Assembly: GCF_017874255.1 (NCBI RefSeq)
Contig: NZ_JAGGLD010000005.1
Span: 186,001 to 250,000 of the forward strand
DNA: 64,000 nucleotides
Reading direction: 5' to 3'
Origin: Paenibacillus shirakamiensis
Lineage (GTDB): Bacteria; Bacillota; Bacilli; Paenibacillales; Paenibacillaceae
Shown: piece by piece, positions 44,566 to 52,825 of the stretch
Layout of the letters: every line of letters starts with the position of its first letter
How positions within the stretch are numbered: the stretch's first letter is position 1
Notes under the pieces: model-generated
What the model was told of the DNA's origin: nothing
Database searches by the model: none
Seen by the model: only the letters and a program-made list of their open reading frames with translations
Made by a program: the position numbers and the translations under genes

Positions 44566-45576
44566 TTACTTCTCATTATTCATAGGAATAAGTTGTTGTA
44601 CTGATGCACGCTCAATCAATTCGATTGTAAGCTTATACGCTTCATTTACTTCTTCCTTGTTGAGCATTTGGAACAAGAGATGACCCGCTAGGGAACCCGA
44701 TTCATGCTTGGGCTGACGCACTGTAGTCAGGGGTGGAGTCAGGTATTCAGCTAGTTGGATATCGTCAAAACCTATAATGGAAATATCATTTGGTACAGAA
44801 ATATTACCTTCTTCCAGCGCCTTCAATCCACCTATCGCCATCTCATCATTTCCATAAAATATAGCGGAAGGCATATCGCCCTGCATCATCATCATCTTGG
44901 TAGCACTGTATCCTCCTTCACGGACAAAGTTACCACCTAGGCGCCATTTTGCCTTTTCCTCCAAGTTAGCTTCATGCATTGCTCGAAGGTAACCTTGATA
45001 ACGCAGCGCATTATCACTAGAATTTGAGGGACCACTGATATAAGCGATGGTCTGATGACCCGCATCAATTAAATATTTGGTAGCCGTGTAGCCCCCATGC
45101 TCAGAGTCTACACGTACATTAATAAGACCTGATCCCGTCAACTCCCGATCCATCACTACGATGGGGAACCTATCACCGGCAGATTCTAGTAATGTGTCAT
45201 CCGTGATATTTTGTGCTAGCACAATGGCTCCGTCTACTCGCTTTTCTCTTAGGAACCGCACCGCCGTAGAATCCTGTCCGCCCATTGAGCTGCAAGCGAT
45301 CATGTCATATCCATTCGTTAAGGCTACATCCTGAATACTGCGAATAAGTTCCGAATAGTACGGACCGGACAAATCCGTTAAAATGAGTGCAATGGTATTG
45401 GTACGGCTTCGCTTTAAGTCCATGGCAAAACCGTTTTTGCGGTAGTTCAGCTGCCGGGCAGCTTCCAGAACTTTATCTTTTGTCTTCGTGCTTACCTTAG
45501 AATCTCCACTTAACGCATAAGATGCTGTCGATAGAGCTACCCCCGCCAGTTTCGCCACGTCTTTGATCGTTGCCAT
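44566..45576 (-). CDS. LacI family transcriptional regulator of the beta-glucan locus
   Basis: 336 residues. The LacI helix-turn-helix is at about 3-22 (TIKDVAKLAGVALSTASYAL) followed by the hinge ARQLNYRKNGFAMDLKR and a periplasmic-binding-protein-like sensor domain (DLSGPYYSELIRSIQ, FYGNDEMAIGGLKALEE, IIGFDDIQLAEYLTPPLTTV). It is last gene of the importer operon and just upstream of the GH3-GH94 operon. Palindromes with core GAAACGTTTC near both promoters are its expected targets; a gluco-oligosaccharide or its breakdown product should be the inducer (inference). ATG 45576, AAGGGCGG upstream. Confidence 0.87.
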   Translation of the reverse strand: MATIKDVAKLAGVALSTASYALSGDSKVSTKTKDKVLEAARQLNYRKNGFAMDLKRSRTNTIALILTDLSGPYYSELIRSIQDVALTNGYDMIACSSMGGQDSTAVRFLREKRVDGAIVLAQNITDDTLLESAGDRFPIVVMDRELTGSGLINVRVDSEHGGYTATKYLIDAGHQTIAYISGPSNSSDNALRYQGYLRAMHEANLEEKAKWRLGGNFVREGGYSATKMMMMQGDMPSAIFYGNDEMAIGGLKALEEGNISVPNDISIIGFDDIQLAEYLTPPLTTVRQPKHESGSLAGHLLFQMLNKEEVNEAYKLTIELIERASVQQLIPMNNEK

Positions 45577-45596
45577 GCAATAATTCCGCCCTTCTT

Positions 45597-46415
45597 CTAT
45601 TTCATTCCTGAAATAGTATAACCTTCAATAATATGTTTTTGGAAGAATGTGAAAATAATAATGATAGGAACGACCATAAATGCGGCCCCGGCCATCTGGA
45701 GACCGAAATTCGTTCCATATTGACCTTTAAGTAGGGATAATCCTACGGATAACGTGTATAGACTTTCATCATTTGCGATAATCAGAGGCCATAAGAAACT
45801 ATTCCAAGCCCCAATAAAGGTCAAGATCCCTTGAACAGCAAATACAGGTTTGACTATAGGTAATATTAAACGGAAGAAAATGAGTAATTCCCCTGCTCCA
45901 TCCAACCTCGCCGCTTCCATTAAGTCATCCGGGATTGTTGTCATGAATTGACGGAATAAGAAAATTCCGAAGGCACCGACGAGACTCGGAAGCACAATAC
46001 CCGCCATCGTGTTCGTAAGTCCCATTTCATTGATAATCAAATATGTTGGGATCATCGTCACCTGACTCGGAATCATCATCGTAGCCAGAATGATATAGAA
46101 GAATTTATTTTTACCAGGGAACTCAAATTTGGCAAAGGCATACCCTGCGATCGCATTTAGGAACAATCCAACGAAGGACCAAATTACAATCACCAGCGTA
46201 TTTTTCAAATAGATAAGGAAATTCATCTCTACAAAAAGCTTTTTATAATGCTCTAATGTGGGAGCCTTCGGGAAAACCGTGGGTGGAATCGCTGTGAATT
46301 CACTTTCTGGCTTGAACGAAGAGCCTAGCATCCAGATAAAAGGGATCATCATCAGGACCCCTACAACAATAAGCAGCACAATCATTACTGTTTTCTCTAT
46401 TCTTTTAGCTGCCAA
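45597..46415 (-). CDS. Sugar ABC importer permease, MalG/carbohydrate uptake family 1
   Basis: 272 residues, six hydrophobic segments. The EAA loop that docks the ATPase is visible as EAARLDGAGELLIFFRLILP. TTG start at 46415 is supported by AAGGAGG 9 bases upstream. It is the second permease of the locus, 48 bases after the first, and 21 bases before the LacI gene. No ATPase gene is present; as in Bacillus, a shared MsmX-type ATPase is expected to energise it. Substrate inferred from neighbouring beta-1,2-glucan enzymes. Confidence 0.88.
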   Translation of the reverse strand: MAAKRIEKTVMIVLLIVVGVLMMIPFIWMLGSSFKPESEFTAIPPTVFPKAPTLEHYKKLFVEMNFLIYLKNTLVIVIWSFVGLFLNAIAGYAFAKFEFPGKNKFFYIILATMMIPSQVTMIPTYLIINEMGLTNTMAGIVLPSLVGAFGIFLFRQFMTTIPDDLMEAARLDGAGELLIFFRLILPIVKPVFAVQGILTFIGAWNSFLWPLIIANDESLYTLSVGLSLLKGQYGTNFGLQMAGAAFMVVPIIIIFTFFQKHIIEGYTISGMK

Positions 46416-46462
46416 AAGATTTCGCCTCCTTCACTACAGTTGCGGCACGAGGCCTAAGTATC

Positions 46463-47362
46463 CTAGTACTCTACATCTTTTTTCTTCACTACGAACTGTA
46501 TGAGAGTCGCGATAATAATAATGACGAACAGTACAAATGAACCCGAAGCCGCATAACCGAAATTACGCAATTGGAACCCATTATTATAGATGAATAAAGC
46601 CATCGAAATCGTCTCATTCAGAGGTCCACCCTTAGTCATAACGAGTGGTTCTTCGAAGAATTGAATCCAGCCAATCAACGTCGTGATTGTAACGAAGAAG
46701 GTGGCAAAGGCAAGCAATGGTACGGTGATAAAGCGTAGCTTCTTCCAGCCTGTAGCTCCATCAATCTCCGCGGCTTCGTAATAAGTACGTGGAATACCTT
46801 GTAGGGCAGCGAGGAAAATAATCATATTCAGACCTACAGCCTTCCAGACCGCAAGTAGAATTAGGGATAATTTCGCTAGAGTAGGATCCTGTAGCCACTG
46901 CTGGGCAGGTAAGCCGAACCAAGATAGAACATAGTTGAACAGACCGTAAGAGCTGTTGTACAGATATCCCCAGACCACAGCTACCGCTACAATATTCGTA
47001 ATTGAAGGCATGTAATAAATGACTCGGAACGTTTTGAACAACCAACTCGTGCCGTAATTAAGGAGCAGGGCCATTCCCATGGAGACGATTACTACTAAGG
47101 GTACACCGATGATGACATAGATGAATGTATTATAAATGGATTTCAAGAACACCGGATCTTCAAATAACTTCAGGTAATTCGTAAACCCGGTTCCTTTAAT
47201 GGCTGAGTAATCGGCAAGCCCGATCAGATCCATATTCGTGAAGCTTATGATTAGCGCAATAATGATCGGAACAATTGAGAAGAGAAGCAGCAGAAGGACT
47301 GCCGGCGCAATGAAAAAATAGGGATACCTATGTTTCTTCCATAGATCCTGAATGTACTGCAT
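46463..47362 (-). CDS. Sugar ABC importer permease, MalF/carbohydrate uptake family 1
   Basis: 299 residues from ATG 47362, where GGAGGTGA ends 6 bases upstream; the GTG two codons earlier is too close to it. Six hydrophobic segments and the EAA loop YEAAEIDGATGWKKLRFITVP. It pairs with the second permease to form the membrane channel. It lies about 100 bases after the binding protein gene; the spacing may hold a processing or attenuation element that lets the binding protein be made in excess, as usual for such operons (no clear hairpin recognised). Confidence 0.88.
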   Translation of the reverse strand: MQYIQDLWKKHRYPYFFIAPAVLLLLLFSIVPIIIALIISFTNMDLIGLADYSAIKGTGFTNYLKLFEDPVFLKSIYNTFIYVIIGVPLVVIVSMGMALLLNYGTSWLFKTFRVIYYMPSITNIVAVAVVWGYLYNSSYGLFNYVLSWFGLPAQQWLQDPTLAKLSLILLAVWKAVGLNMIIFLAALQGIPRTYYEAAEIDGATGWKKLRFITVPLLAFATFFVTITTLIGWIQFFEEPLVMTKGGPLNETISMALFIYNNGFQLRNFGYAASGSFVLFVIIIIATLIQFVVKKKDVEY

Positions 47363-47464
47363 GGTCACTCACCTCCAGTGTATTCATCTAACGTTAGAAA
47401 TAAGTAGAGCCGGGTCCCATGTTCAAGCAGCCCGGCATCCATTTATGCTGACGAAAGAAATTAA

Positions 47465-48709
47465 TTATTTATTCCCTAGTATTTCATTTGCTTTTGCATT
47501 CAATTTATCTAGTTCTGTCTGGGTATCTGCGCCACCGATCGTAATTTGCTCAAATGAAGCAATAGCAGCCTGAGCGATGGTCTCCCACTCTTTGATCGCA
47601 GGAGTTGAACGTGTATGCTCTAACTGTCTACCGTAAGCCGCAATCATAGGATCTTTGAATTTAGCATCTGTCCAAGCTGTCTTCACAGCAGGAAGTGCTT
47701 TGGAAATGTCATACCATTTCACTTGGTTATCTTTATCAGACATGAATGAAATGAACTTGACGGCTTCATCTACATTTTTGGAATAACTGAATACGGACAA
47801 GTCTGCTCCACCGATGGAAGAGGTATTCGTTTTCTTCGTAGGCACTTCTTTTACTGCCCACTTGCCATCAATCTCAGGAGCCTTATCTTTGATGCTCTGG
47901 ATCATCCACGGACCACTGATGAACATAGGAATCGTTCCATCTTTGAAGGCTGCAAAAATATCCATATCAGTGCCTGTAGGTGTTAACTTCTTAGTATAGA
48001 AGTCCTTTAGGAAATTAACCGCTTCTACATATTCAGGTTTATTGAACTGCGGCTGACGGTTGCTATCAATCAAGTCACTGCCATTCTGCCAAGCATAAAG
48101 TGCAGTATAGACTTGGTCTTTAGCATCTATGGACATCGCAAATTTCCCAGGATTTTTGGCTACATATTTTTCACTCGCATCTTTCAGTTCATCCCAGGTT
48201 TTAGGACCTTCTGGATATCCTACACTTGCAAGTAAATCCGTACGGTAATACATAGCGCGAGTCTCTACATACCAAGGTATACCGACCGTTTTCTTATCAT
48301 ATTTCGTAGTCTCAACTGCACCATCAAAGAAGTTGTCAGCTTTGAGATTTGGATATTTATCAATATATGAGGTTAGATCTAACAAGGCATTAGCACTGGC
48401 GAATTCAGGTACCCATGTGGTTCCCATTTGGACAACGTCTGGGCCACTCTTGGAAGCTACTGCTGTAACCAGCTTGTCATGTGCGGTATCCCAAGGAATG
48501 GCTTGAACCTCGACTTTGATACCCGGATTTTTCTCTTCGTAGATCTTGGTCATTTGTGAAAGAACTTTACCTTCTCCGCCCATAGCCCATACTTTAAGCA
48601 CTTTCTTACCATCACTGCTTGCGTCATCCTTAGATCCGCCACATCCTGCCAAAATCAATGAAAACGTAAGTAGTGTTGCCAGTGATACCATTCCTGTTTT
48701 TTTCTTCAC
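47465..48709 (-). CDS. Extracellular sugar-binding lipoprotein of the ABC importer
   Basis: 414 residues from GTG 48709 (GGGGTGA 6 bases upstream; the GTG three codons earlier has no RBS). The signal peptide ends in the lipobox LILAGC, so the protein is lipid-anchored outside the membrane. The mature part is a cluster B binding protein (LKVWAMGGEGKVL, YEEKNPGIKVEVQAIPWD, GIPWYVETRAMYYRTDLL, MFISGPWMIQSIKD). By position it matches Listeria innocua Lin1841, a known binder of sophoro-oligosaccharides. First gene of the importer operon, with the strong palindrome O1 upstream. Confidence 0.87.
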   Translation of the reverse strand: MKKKTGMVSLATLLTFSLILAGCGGSKDDASSDGKKVLKVWAMGGEGKVLSQMTKIYEEKNPGIKVEVQAIPWDTAHDKLVTAVASKSGPDVVQMGTTWVPEFASANALLDLTSYIDKYPNLKADNFFDGAVETTKYDKKTVGIPWYVETRAMYYRTDLLASVGYPEGPKTWDELKDASEKYVAKNPGKFAMSIDAKDQVYTALYAWQNGSDLIDSNRQPQFNKPEYVEAVNFLKDFYTKKLTPTGTDMDIFAAFKDGTIPMFISGPWMIQSIKDKAPEIDGKWAVKEVPTKKTNTSSIGGADLSVFSYSKNVDEAVKFISFMSDKDNQVKWYDISKALPAVKTAWTDAKFKDPMIAAYGRQLEHTRSTPAIKEWETIAQAAIASFEQITIGGADTQTELDKLNAKANEILGNK

Positions 48710-48768
48710 ATTAATCACCCCATAATTAGTATGATCTAACGATAAAAACTAAACCTGAAAGCACTTAC

Positions 48769-48784
48769 ATCGAAACGTTTCGAT
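48769..48784. promoter_or_regulatory. LacI-type operator O1 at the importer operon promoter
   Basis: ATCGAAACGTTTCGAT, a perfect 16-bp palindrome 60 bases upstream of the binding protein start. A -10-like CATACT lies between it and the gene. Confidence 0.8.
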
Positions 48785-48950
48785 TTTTACCGAAAAAAAA
48801 TCGATAGTTCCGCATGAGCTTTCATCCTTATAAACACATAAATAATAACAATAATCGATATATTACCGTAAAATTATGGTAAGTATAAAGATGTGCTCGA
48901 TTTTTGTATCCTGTTATCAAGGGAGAAATCTAACCTTATTCTGATGTTAT

Positions 48951-48964
48951 TTGAAACGTTTCAA
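48951..48964. promoter_or_regulatory. LacI-type operator O2, distal
   Basis: TTGAAACGTTTCAA, a perfect 14-bp palindrome centred 181 bases upstream of O1. The 450-base gap between the importer operon and the csp terminator holds no other feature I can support. The distance suits DNA looping. Confidence 0.65.
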
Positions 48965-49165
48965 TAATCACATTATAATCCTCCATGATAGCGATTACAA
49001 GTGCCTTTTTTTAAAATTCTGGAATGATCTCCTGCTTTCCCAAAAGCATCCATTACTAAGAATGTTAGTTATAAAGGCTGCAGATTATAAGTATGAATAC
49101 ATATTATTCTCTAGTAACCATATAGCGAACAGCGAACCATCTACCAACCTAAAAACACGCAAAAA

Positions 49166-49199
49166 AACGTCCCTAACCGAAGTTAGGAACGTTTTTTGT
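49166..49199 (-). terminator. Terminator after the cold-shock gene
   Basis: Minus-strand AACGTTCCTAAC-TTCG-GTTAGGGACGTT followed by TTTTTT; UUCG tetraloop. Confidence 0.9.
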
Positions 49200-49208
49200 T
49201 TGTTTATA

Positions 49209-49412
49209 TTACAGTTTTACAACGTTCTCAGCTTGTGGACCACGGTTGCCTTGAACTACGTTGAACTCAACGCGTTGGCCTTCGTCCAAAGTTTTGAAAC
49301 CGTCGCCAGTGATTGCGGAGAAATGTACGAATACATCGTCGCCACCTTCAACTTCGATGAAACCGAAACCTTTGTCTGCGTTAAACCATTTAACTGTACC
49401 TTGTTGTGCCAT
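49209..49412 (-). CDS. Cold-shock protein, CspA/CspB family
   Basis: 67 residues from ATG 49412 with GGAGG 8 bases upstream. RNP1 KGFGFIEV and RNP2 VFVHFSAI are the nucleic-acid-binding motifs on the small OB fold; the start [11 protein letters not shown] and ending [12 protein letters not shown] are typical. It binds single-stranded RNA/DNA as an RNA chaperone at low temperature. The transcript has a leader of about 140 bases with a long stem (49473-49533), as expected for temperature-responsive csp mRNAs. Which of the several csp paralogs it is cannot be told. Confidence 0.93.
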   Translation of the reverse strand: MAQQGTVKWFNADKGFGFIEVEGGDDVFVHFSAITGDGFKTLDEGQRVEFNVVQGNRGPQAENVVKL

Positions 49413-49472
49413 TTGTATTACCTCCAATAAATTATTAACATGTTTCTTTTTATTCTTTAAAATAAAAGATTC

Positions 49473-49533
49473 ACACATTGTAAAAGGATCCATATCATTT
49501 TGCTTTCGATGATGACAACCCTTTACAATGTGT
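49473..49533 (-). promoter_or_regulatory. Long stem in the csp leader RNA
   Basis: ACACATTGTAAA (49522-49533 read on the minus strand) pairs perfectly with TTTACAATGTGT (49473-49484), 12 bp, enclosing a partly structured 37-base loop. It lies between the promoter and the RBS and probably acts as a cold-responsive or stability element. Confidence 0.6.
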
Positions 49534-49560
49534 AAATGACTGCGCTTTACAACTAAGATC

Positions 49561-49589
49561 ATTATAGCCTATCCATTTTTAAAAAGCAA
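49561..49589 (-). promoter_or_regulatory. Sigma-A promoter of the cold-shock gene
   Basis: Minus-strand TTGCTT (49584-49589), 17-bp spacer, TATAAT (49561-49566). It gives a leader of about 140 bases. Confidence 0.8.
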
Positions 49590-49605
49590 ACCCATCTTCA
49601 AAATA

Positions 49606-50079
49606 TTATTTAGGATTGAGTTGTACCGCGGCCTGCTTACCACTGATCTGAATTCCGGAATTTGGCGAAGCTACTGCCTTCAGGTCATTCATGAAACTCT
49701 CTAATAATTGTTTGGCTTTGGGCCCTTCTTTACCAGAAATTCGAACCACTAACTGGATCGCATCGCCACTTTGTAGCAAGCGCTCTGCTTGATTTAACTT
49801 GGTCTCATAATCATGAGATTCGATCTGAGGTGTAAGACGAATTTCCTTTATCTTGGATGGCTGATTTTTCTTTCGCTCTTGGGAAGCACGTTGCTTCGCT
49901 GTACCTGCTCCCATAAGCACGCAGGGAGGTGGGCTGCTCATCAAAGACGTACAGACCAGATCTACTTTGAGTTGTTTGGCCATGGCTAGCGCTTCGGCTT
50001 TGTCCATAATACCAAGATCTTCACCGTCTAGGCCTGTTAAATGAACCTCGGAAGCTTTGATCTTCTCATTTAGGATCAT
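49606..50079 (-). CDS. Translation initiation factor IF-3-like protein, stand-alone
   Basis: 157 residues from ATG 50079; a GTG four codons earlier sits directly on the AAAGG site, so the start is uncertain. The N-domain has ILNEKIKASEVHLTGLDGED and the typical KVDLV; the C-domain shows KIKEIRLTPQIESHDYETKL, closely matching IF-3. Unlike housekeeping infC, it is not followed by rpmI-rplT and is divergent from a hypothetical gene. The linker and middle (CTSLMSSPPPCVLMGAG instead of the usual PPVCRIMDYGKY) are unusually divergent. It is probably a second IF-3 paralog; it could modulate initiation or ribosome state under special conditions (inference). Confidence 0.8.
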   Translation of the reverse strand: MILNEKIKASEVHLTGLDGEDLGIMDKAEALAMAKQLKVDLVCTSLMSSPPPCVLMGAGTAKQRASQERKKNQPSKIKEIRLTPQIESHDYETKLNQAERLLQSGDAIQLVVRISGKEGPKAKQLLESFMNDLKAVASPNSGIQISGKQAAVQLNPK

Positions 50080-50142
50080 TTGTGATTCCACAGCCTTTCG
50101 CTATAATCTTAATTATGACTCATTATAAAGGGAGATATACTT

Positions 50143-50457
50143 ATGGACCCAAAAGAAATTGAAAAACAAGTGATTGCCCAGTATCAACAGGAAGAAAATA
50201 TGATGATCCTTATTTTTGCCCAGTGGTGTGTGAATCATGATCTAGACCCCAATACCTTATATGCTAGGGCTTACCCGCAGCAACAAGAGAACGTCGCACT
50301 TGAACAGGGCATCGCTCTCACCGTATCCAAAGAAGAAGCTGGTGACATTGATGACGATACCCTGCTATCCGTGCTGTCCTTGTTCGGCAATGAAGACTTA
50401 GCTTTTGTCGTTACGGAGGAAATTCAACGTAGAGAAAAAAACAACGCCTCTCGTTAA
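50143..50457 (+). CDS. Hypothetical protein of 104 residues
   Basis: ATG 50143 with AAAGGGAGAT upstream. No signal peptide or membrane segment; acidic. Begins MDPKEIEKQVIAQYQQEENM, has a single Cys in FAQWCVNHDLDPNTLYARAY, and DIDDDTLLSVLSLFGNEDLA near the end; helical throughout. I do not recognise a family. Divergent from the IF-3-like gene (63 bases apart) and tail-to-tail, overlapping by 4 bases, with the zinc-ribbon protein gene. Confidence 0.72.
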   Translation: MDPKEIEKQVIAQYQQEENMMILIFAQWCVNHDLDPNTLYARAYPQQQENVALEQGIALTVSKEEAGDIDDDTLLSVLSLFGNEDLAFVVTEEIQRREKNNASR

Positions 50458-50930
50458 TCTCGCTCAACTAAATATCGATTCGTCATATAGTGAGCATCGC
50501 CCTTGTTCGTTTTGACAGGGGGCTTCTTCTTATCTAAGAAGACGATCTCTTTGCATTTCGTACAATACCACTTGGTTCTAAAATAAGGCGACTCTGTTGT
50601 ATAGGCAGTTCCGCATTTGCAGTCAATGTGAATCCAGACAGAGTTCTTCTTGAACTCTTCGGACAATCTGTTATAAGAGACTTCTTGTTGTTTAGGCAAT
50701 ATAACTTCACGATAGCTTGAGAATATATTCTGTACTTTAAAATCTGCGACAAGCTCCGGGTTTAGCCCAAAGTATTCTTTACCAATCTCGGTTACGAACT
50801 TAGCATTGCTCTTGTAGCTTTCCATCCATTCCACGATCTGACGGGCGGACAACGGCACTGTTCCTTTAACTCCGCTGTTTAAAGTGTAGGTCATGATATG
50901 TAGTGTCTCATCATGTTTGTTGGTATACAT
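50454..50930 (-). CDS. Hypothetical protein with a C-terminal zinc ribbon
   Basis: 158 residues from ATG 50930 (AAGGAGG about 12 bases upstream); a TTG four codons earlier abuts the RBS. Cysteines CKCG at about 107 and CTKC about 22 residues later form a CxC...CxxC zinc ribbon inside IHIDCKCGTAYTTESPYFRT and KWYCTKCKEIVFLDKK. The N-terminal half (VEWMESYKSNAKFVTEIGKE) is helical. Zinc ribbons bind nucleic acids or proteins; the role is unknown. Its last codon overlaps the convergent neighbour by 4 bases. Confidence 0.72.
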   Translation of the reverse strand: MYTNKHDETLHIMTYTLNSGVKGTVPLSARQIVEWMESYKSNAKFVTEIGKEYFGLNPELVADFKVQNIFSSYREVILPKQQEVSYNRLSEEFKKNSVWIHIDCKCGTAYTTESPYFRTKWYCTKCKEIVFLDKKKPPVKTNKGDAHYMTNRYLVERD

Positions 50931-51037
50931 TCTATTAGTCAACCTCCTTACCCTTACTTCCTAATGTACCACTAAGTGGAGACGAATCAAAGTATGTTCT
51001 GGATGGTAATATCATACTTTCTTCTGAAAATACAAAA

Positions 51038-51064
51038 AAAGACTGGGCATGATGCCCAGTCTTT
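51038..51064 (-). terminator. Terminator after ndh
   Basis: AAAGACTGGGC / GCCCAGTCTTT, 11-bp perfect stem, ATGAT loop, with a T run on the minus strand. Confidence 0.92.
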
Positions 51065-51096
51065 AGTTCAATATAGAACAATTCCGATCTGTTCTA

Positions 51097-52278
51097 TTAA
51101 TAAGCTAGAGCGAACAAACCATGGATATGTCCAAGGTAACGGATGTTACTTGCTTCTTTCATCATGGAAGCAGGCATTCCTTTTAGACGCGTTTGGTTGG
51201 CACCTAACATGGCAATTCCGTCTTTACGTCCCAGACTTCCGAGTGTACCGGAGAATACAGGTGTAAATGTGGATAGCTTCGCGCCTCTGAAGAGTGCAGA
51301 CAAGTTGTAACCAACAGTCTCACCCATTTGCCAAGCCAATTGTGCTGTAGGTGGGTAAGGACGTGCGCCCTCACTTGGAATAACCACAGCGCTATCGCCA
51401 GCAAGGAATACTTCAGGGTGCGAAGTGGATTGCAATGTTTCCGTAACGCTTGCGCGACCACGATTCACTTCAATTCCACAATCCGCAACAACCGAGTTCC
51501 CTTGAACGCCACCCGTCCAGACAAGTGTAGAAGTCTCAATGGTGCGGCCATCTTTGAGGATGACAGAAGTTGGCTTCATTTCCGTAATCGGCACGCCTGT
51601 TACGAACTGAACGCCACGCTTCTCCAGACTTGTTGTAGCCCGCTCCACCAATTCAGGTGGGAAGCCCGCCAAGATGGAAGGACCTGCTTCTACGCAATAT
51701 AAGGATACTTCGCTGAAGTCGATTCCTTTTTTACGGCAGATCTCAGGAAGTTCGTCAGCAAATTCACCAACAAGTTCAACTCCTGTTAAGCCGCCGCCAC
51801 CGATAACAAAGGTTGCGTCTGCTGGGTTTTTAGTTTGTTTGTAGCTGTTAAGGCGCTCTTCCACGTGATTACGAACTTTGTTCGCATCTGCTACGGATTT
51901 GAGCGTGAAGCTATACTCTTGCAGACCTGGGATGCCAAAGAATGCAGTCTCACTACCTAAAGCAATAACCAAAGCATCATATTTCAATGTGTTGCCATTA
52001 CCTAATTGCACTTGTTTTTCGTTCGGCTTAATTTGTTGAACCGTATCTACAATCAGGTTCACATTTTTGCCTTTCAACAATTTCTCAAGTGGAAGGGCTA
52101 CAGCCTTTTCACTCAAATTCCCTGCTGCTAGACGGTGAAGTTCCGTAATAATTTGATGAGTAGGAAAACGATTCACAACTGTGATCGTTGCTTCATTCGC
52201 ATCAAGATAATTACGTGCAGTAAGTGCGCTAAGCAATCCGCCATATCCGCCGCCCAAGATCAAAATTTGTTTTGACAT
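51097..52278 (-). CDS. ndh: Type II NADH dehydrogenase (NDH-2, YjlD-like)
   Basis: 393 residues. FAD-binding GxGxxG is ILILGGGYGGLLSAL at the N-terminus; the NADH-binding motif is TFVIGGGGLTGVELVGE around residue 165; HPEVFLAGDSA closes the FAD site; the quinone-end motif QLAWQMGE is present. NDH-2 passes electrons from NADH to menaquinone at the membrane without proton pumping. It is preceded 28 bases upstream by the DUF1641 gene, matching Bacillus yjlC-yjlD(ndh), an operon controlled by Rex. ATG 52278 has GGAGGAACGG-type RBS. The C-terminal IRYLGHIHGLFALAY is the amphipathic membrane-binding tail. Confidence 0.92.
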   Translation of the reverse strand: MSKQILILGGGYGGLLSALTARNYLDANEATITVVNRFPTHQIITELHRLAAGNLSEKAVALPLEKLLKGKNVNLIVDTVQQIKPNEKQVQLGNGNTLKYDALVIALGSETAFFGIPGLQEYSFTLKSVADANKVRNHVEERLNSYKQTKNPADATFVIGGGGLTGVELVGEFADELPEICRKKGIDFSEVSLYCVEAGPSILAGFPPELVERATTSLEKRGVQFVTGVPITEMKPTSVILKDGRTIETSTLVWTGGVQGNSVVADCGIEVNRGRASVTETLQSTSHPEVFLAGDSAVVIPSEGARPYPPTAQLAWQMGETVGYNLSALFRGAKLSTFTPVFSGTLGSLGRKDGIAMLGANQTRLKGMPASMMKEASNIRYLGHIHGLFALAY

Positions 52279-52305
52279 ATCCGTTCCTCCGTTCTGATTT
52301 CTATA

Positions 52306-52752
52306 TTAACGCAATTTTTGACGGTCATTCAGCGTATCTAGGAAAGCTTGGCTGAAACGTAGTGTTTTTTGTACGTTAGGATCTTTAAGAATTTTGAGCA
52401 AACCAAAGACGCCAATCGTGCTCGTATCTGCTTGGGCACGCTCATTTGCTTCCATAGCTGCGGAAGCAACACCCTTAGCTTTAGCAATAACAGGAGTGGC
52501 AAATTCGGAGATACCATGCTTCATATCATTGACAAACACCGGATCTTTCGCTACGCTTTGCGCCAAATCATAAGCACCAGACAATGCATTAACCATCTCT
52601 GTGATTTTTGGCAAATGATTAATAAGAACGGTAAGAGAATGTTGTACCTCAGGCTTCAACAACTGATCTAGCAGCTCTTGGGTAGATTCTGGTGATACGG
52701 ATTGAGCATTTGTTGCCTCTTGAGCAACTTGTTCATTAGAAGTTTGTGACAT
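52306..52752 (-). CDS. yjlC: DUF1641 protein YjlC
   Basis: 148 residues; AAAGGAGG about 9 bases before ATG 52752. The DUF1641 core is ALSGAYDLAQSVAKDPVFVN and GVFGLLKILKDPNVQKTLRF. No membrane segment or cofactor motif. In Bacillus it is co-transcribed with ndh under Rex control and may assist the NADH dehydrogenase; its biochemical role is unknown. The same order here, plus a cupin gene resembling yjlB nearby, supports orthology. It has a long leader (about 250 bases) with structured elements. Confidence 0.88.
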   Translation of the reverse strand: MSQTSNEQVAQEATNAQSVSPESTQELLDQLLKPEVQHSLTVLINHLPKITEMVNALSGAYDLAQSVAKDPVFVNDMKHGISEFATPVIAKAKGVASAAMEANERAQADTSTIGVFGLLKILKDPNVQKTLRFSQAFLDTLNDRQKLR

Positions 52753-52825
52753 TTGGAACTTCCTCCTTTACATTGAATTAGCAGTCCGTTGATGGTGGCA
52801 TACCTGCAAAGAATCTTGCCATTAC

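Noticed and set aside
48769-48784. Reading the GAAACGTTTC sites as CcpA cre boxes
   Set aside because: The core is 2 bases shorter than the 14-base cre consensus and the sites cluster around one locus with its own LacI regulator. A cre role is not excluded but is less likely.
48951-49430. 159-residue plus-strand frame upstream of the importer operon
   Set aside because: It is antisense to the cold-shock gene, crosses its terminator and has no RBS or recognisable protein features.
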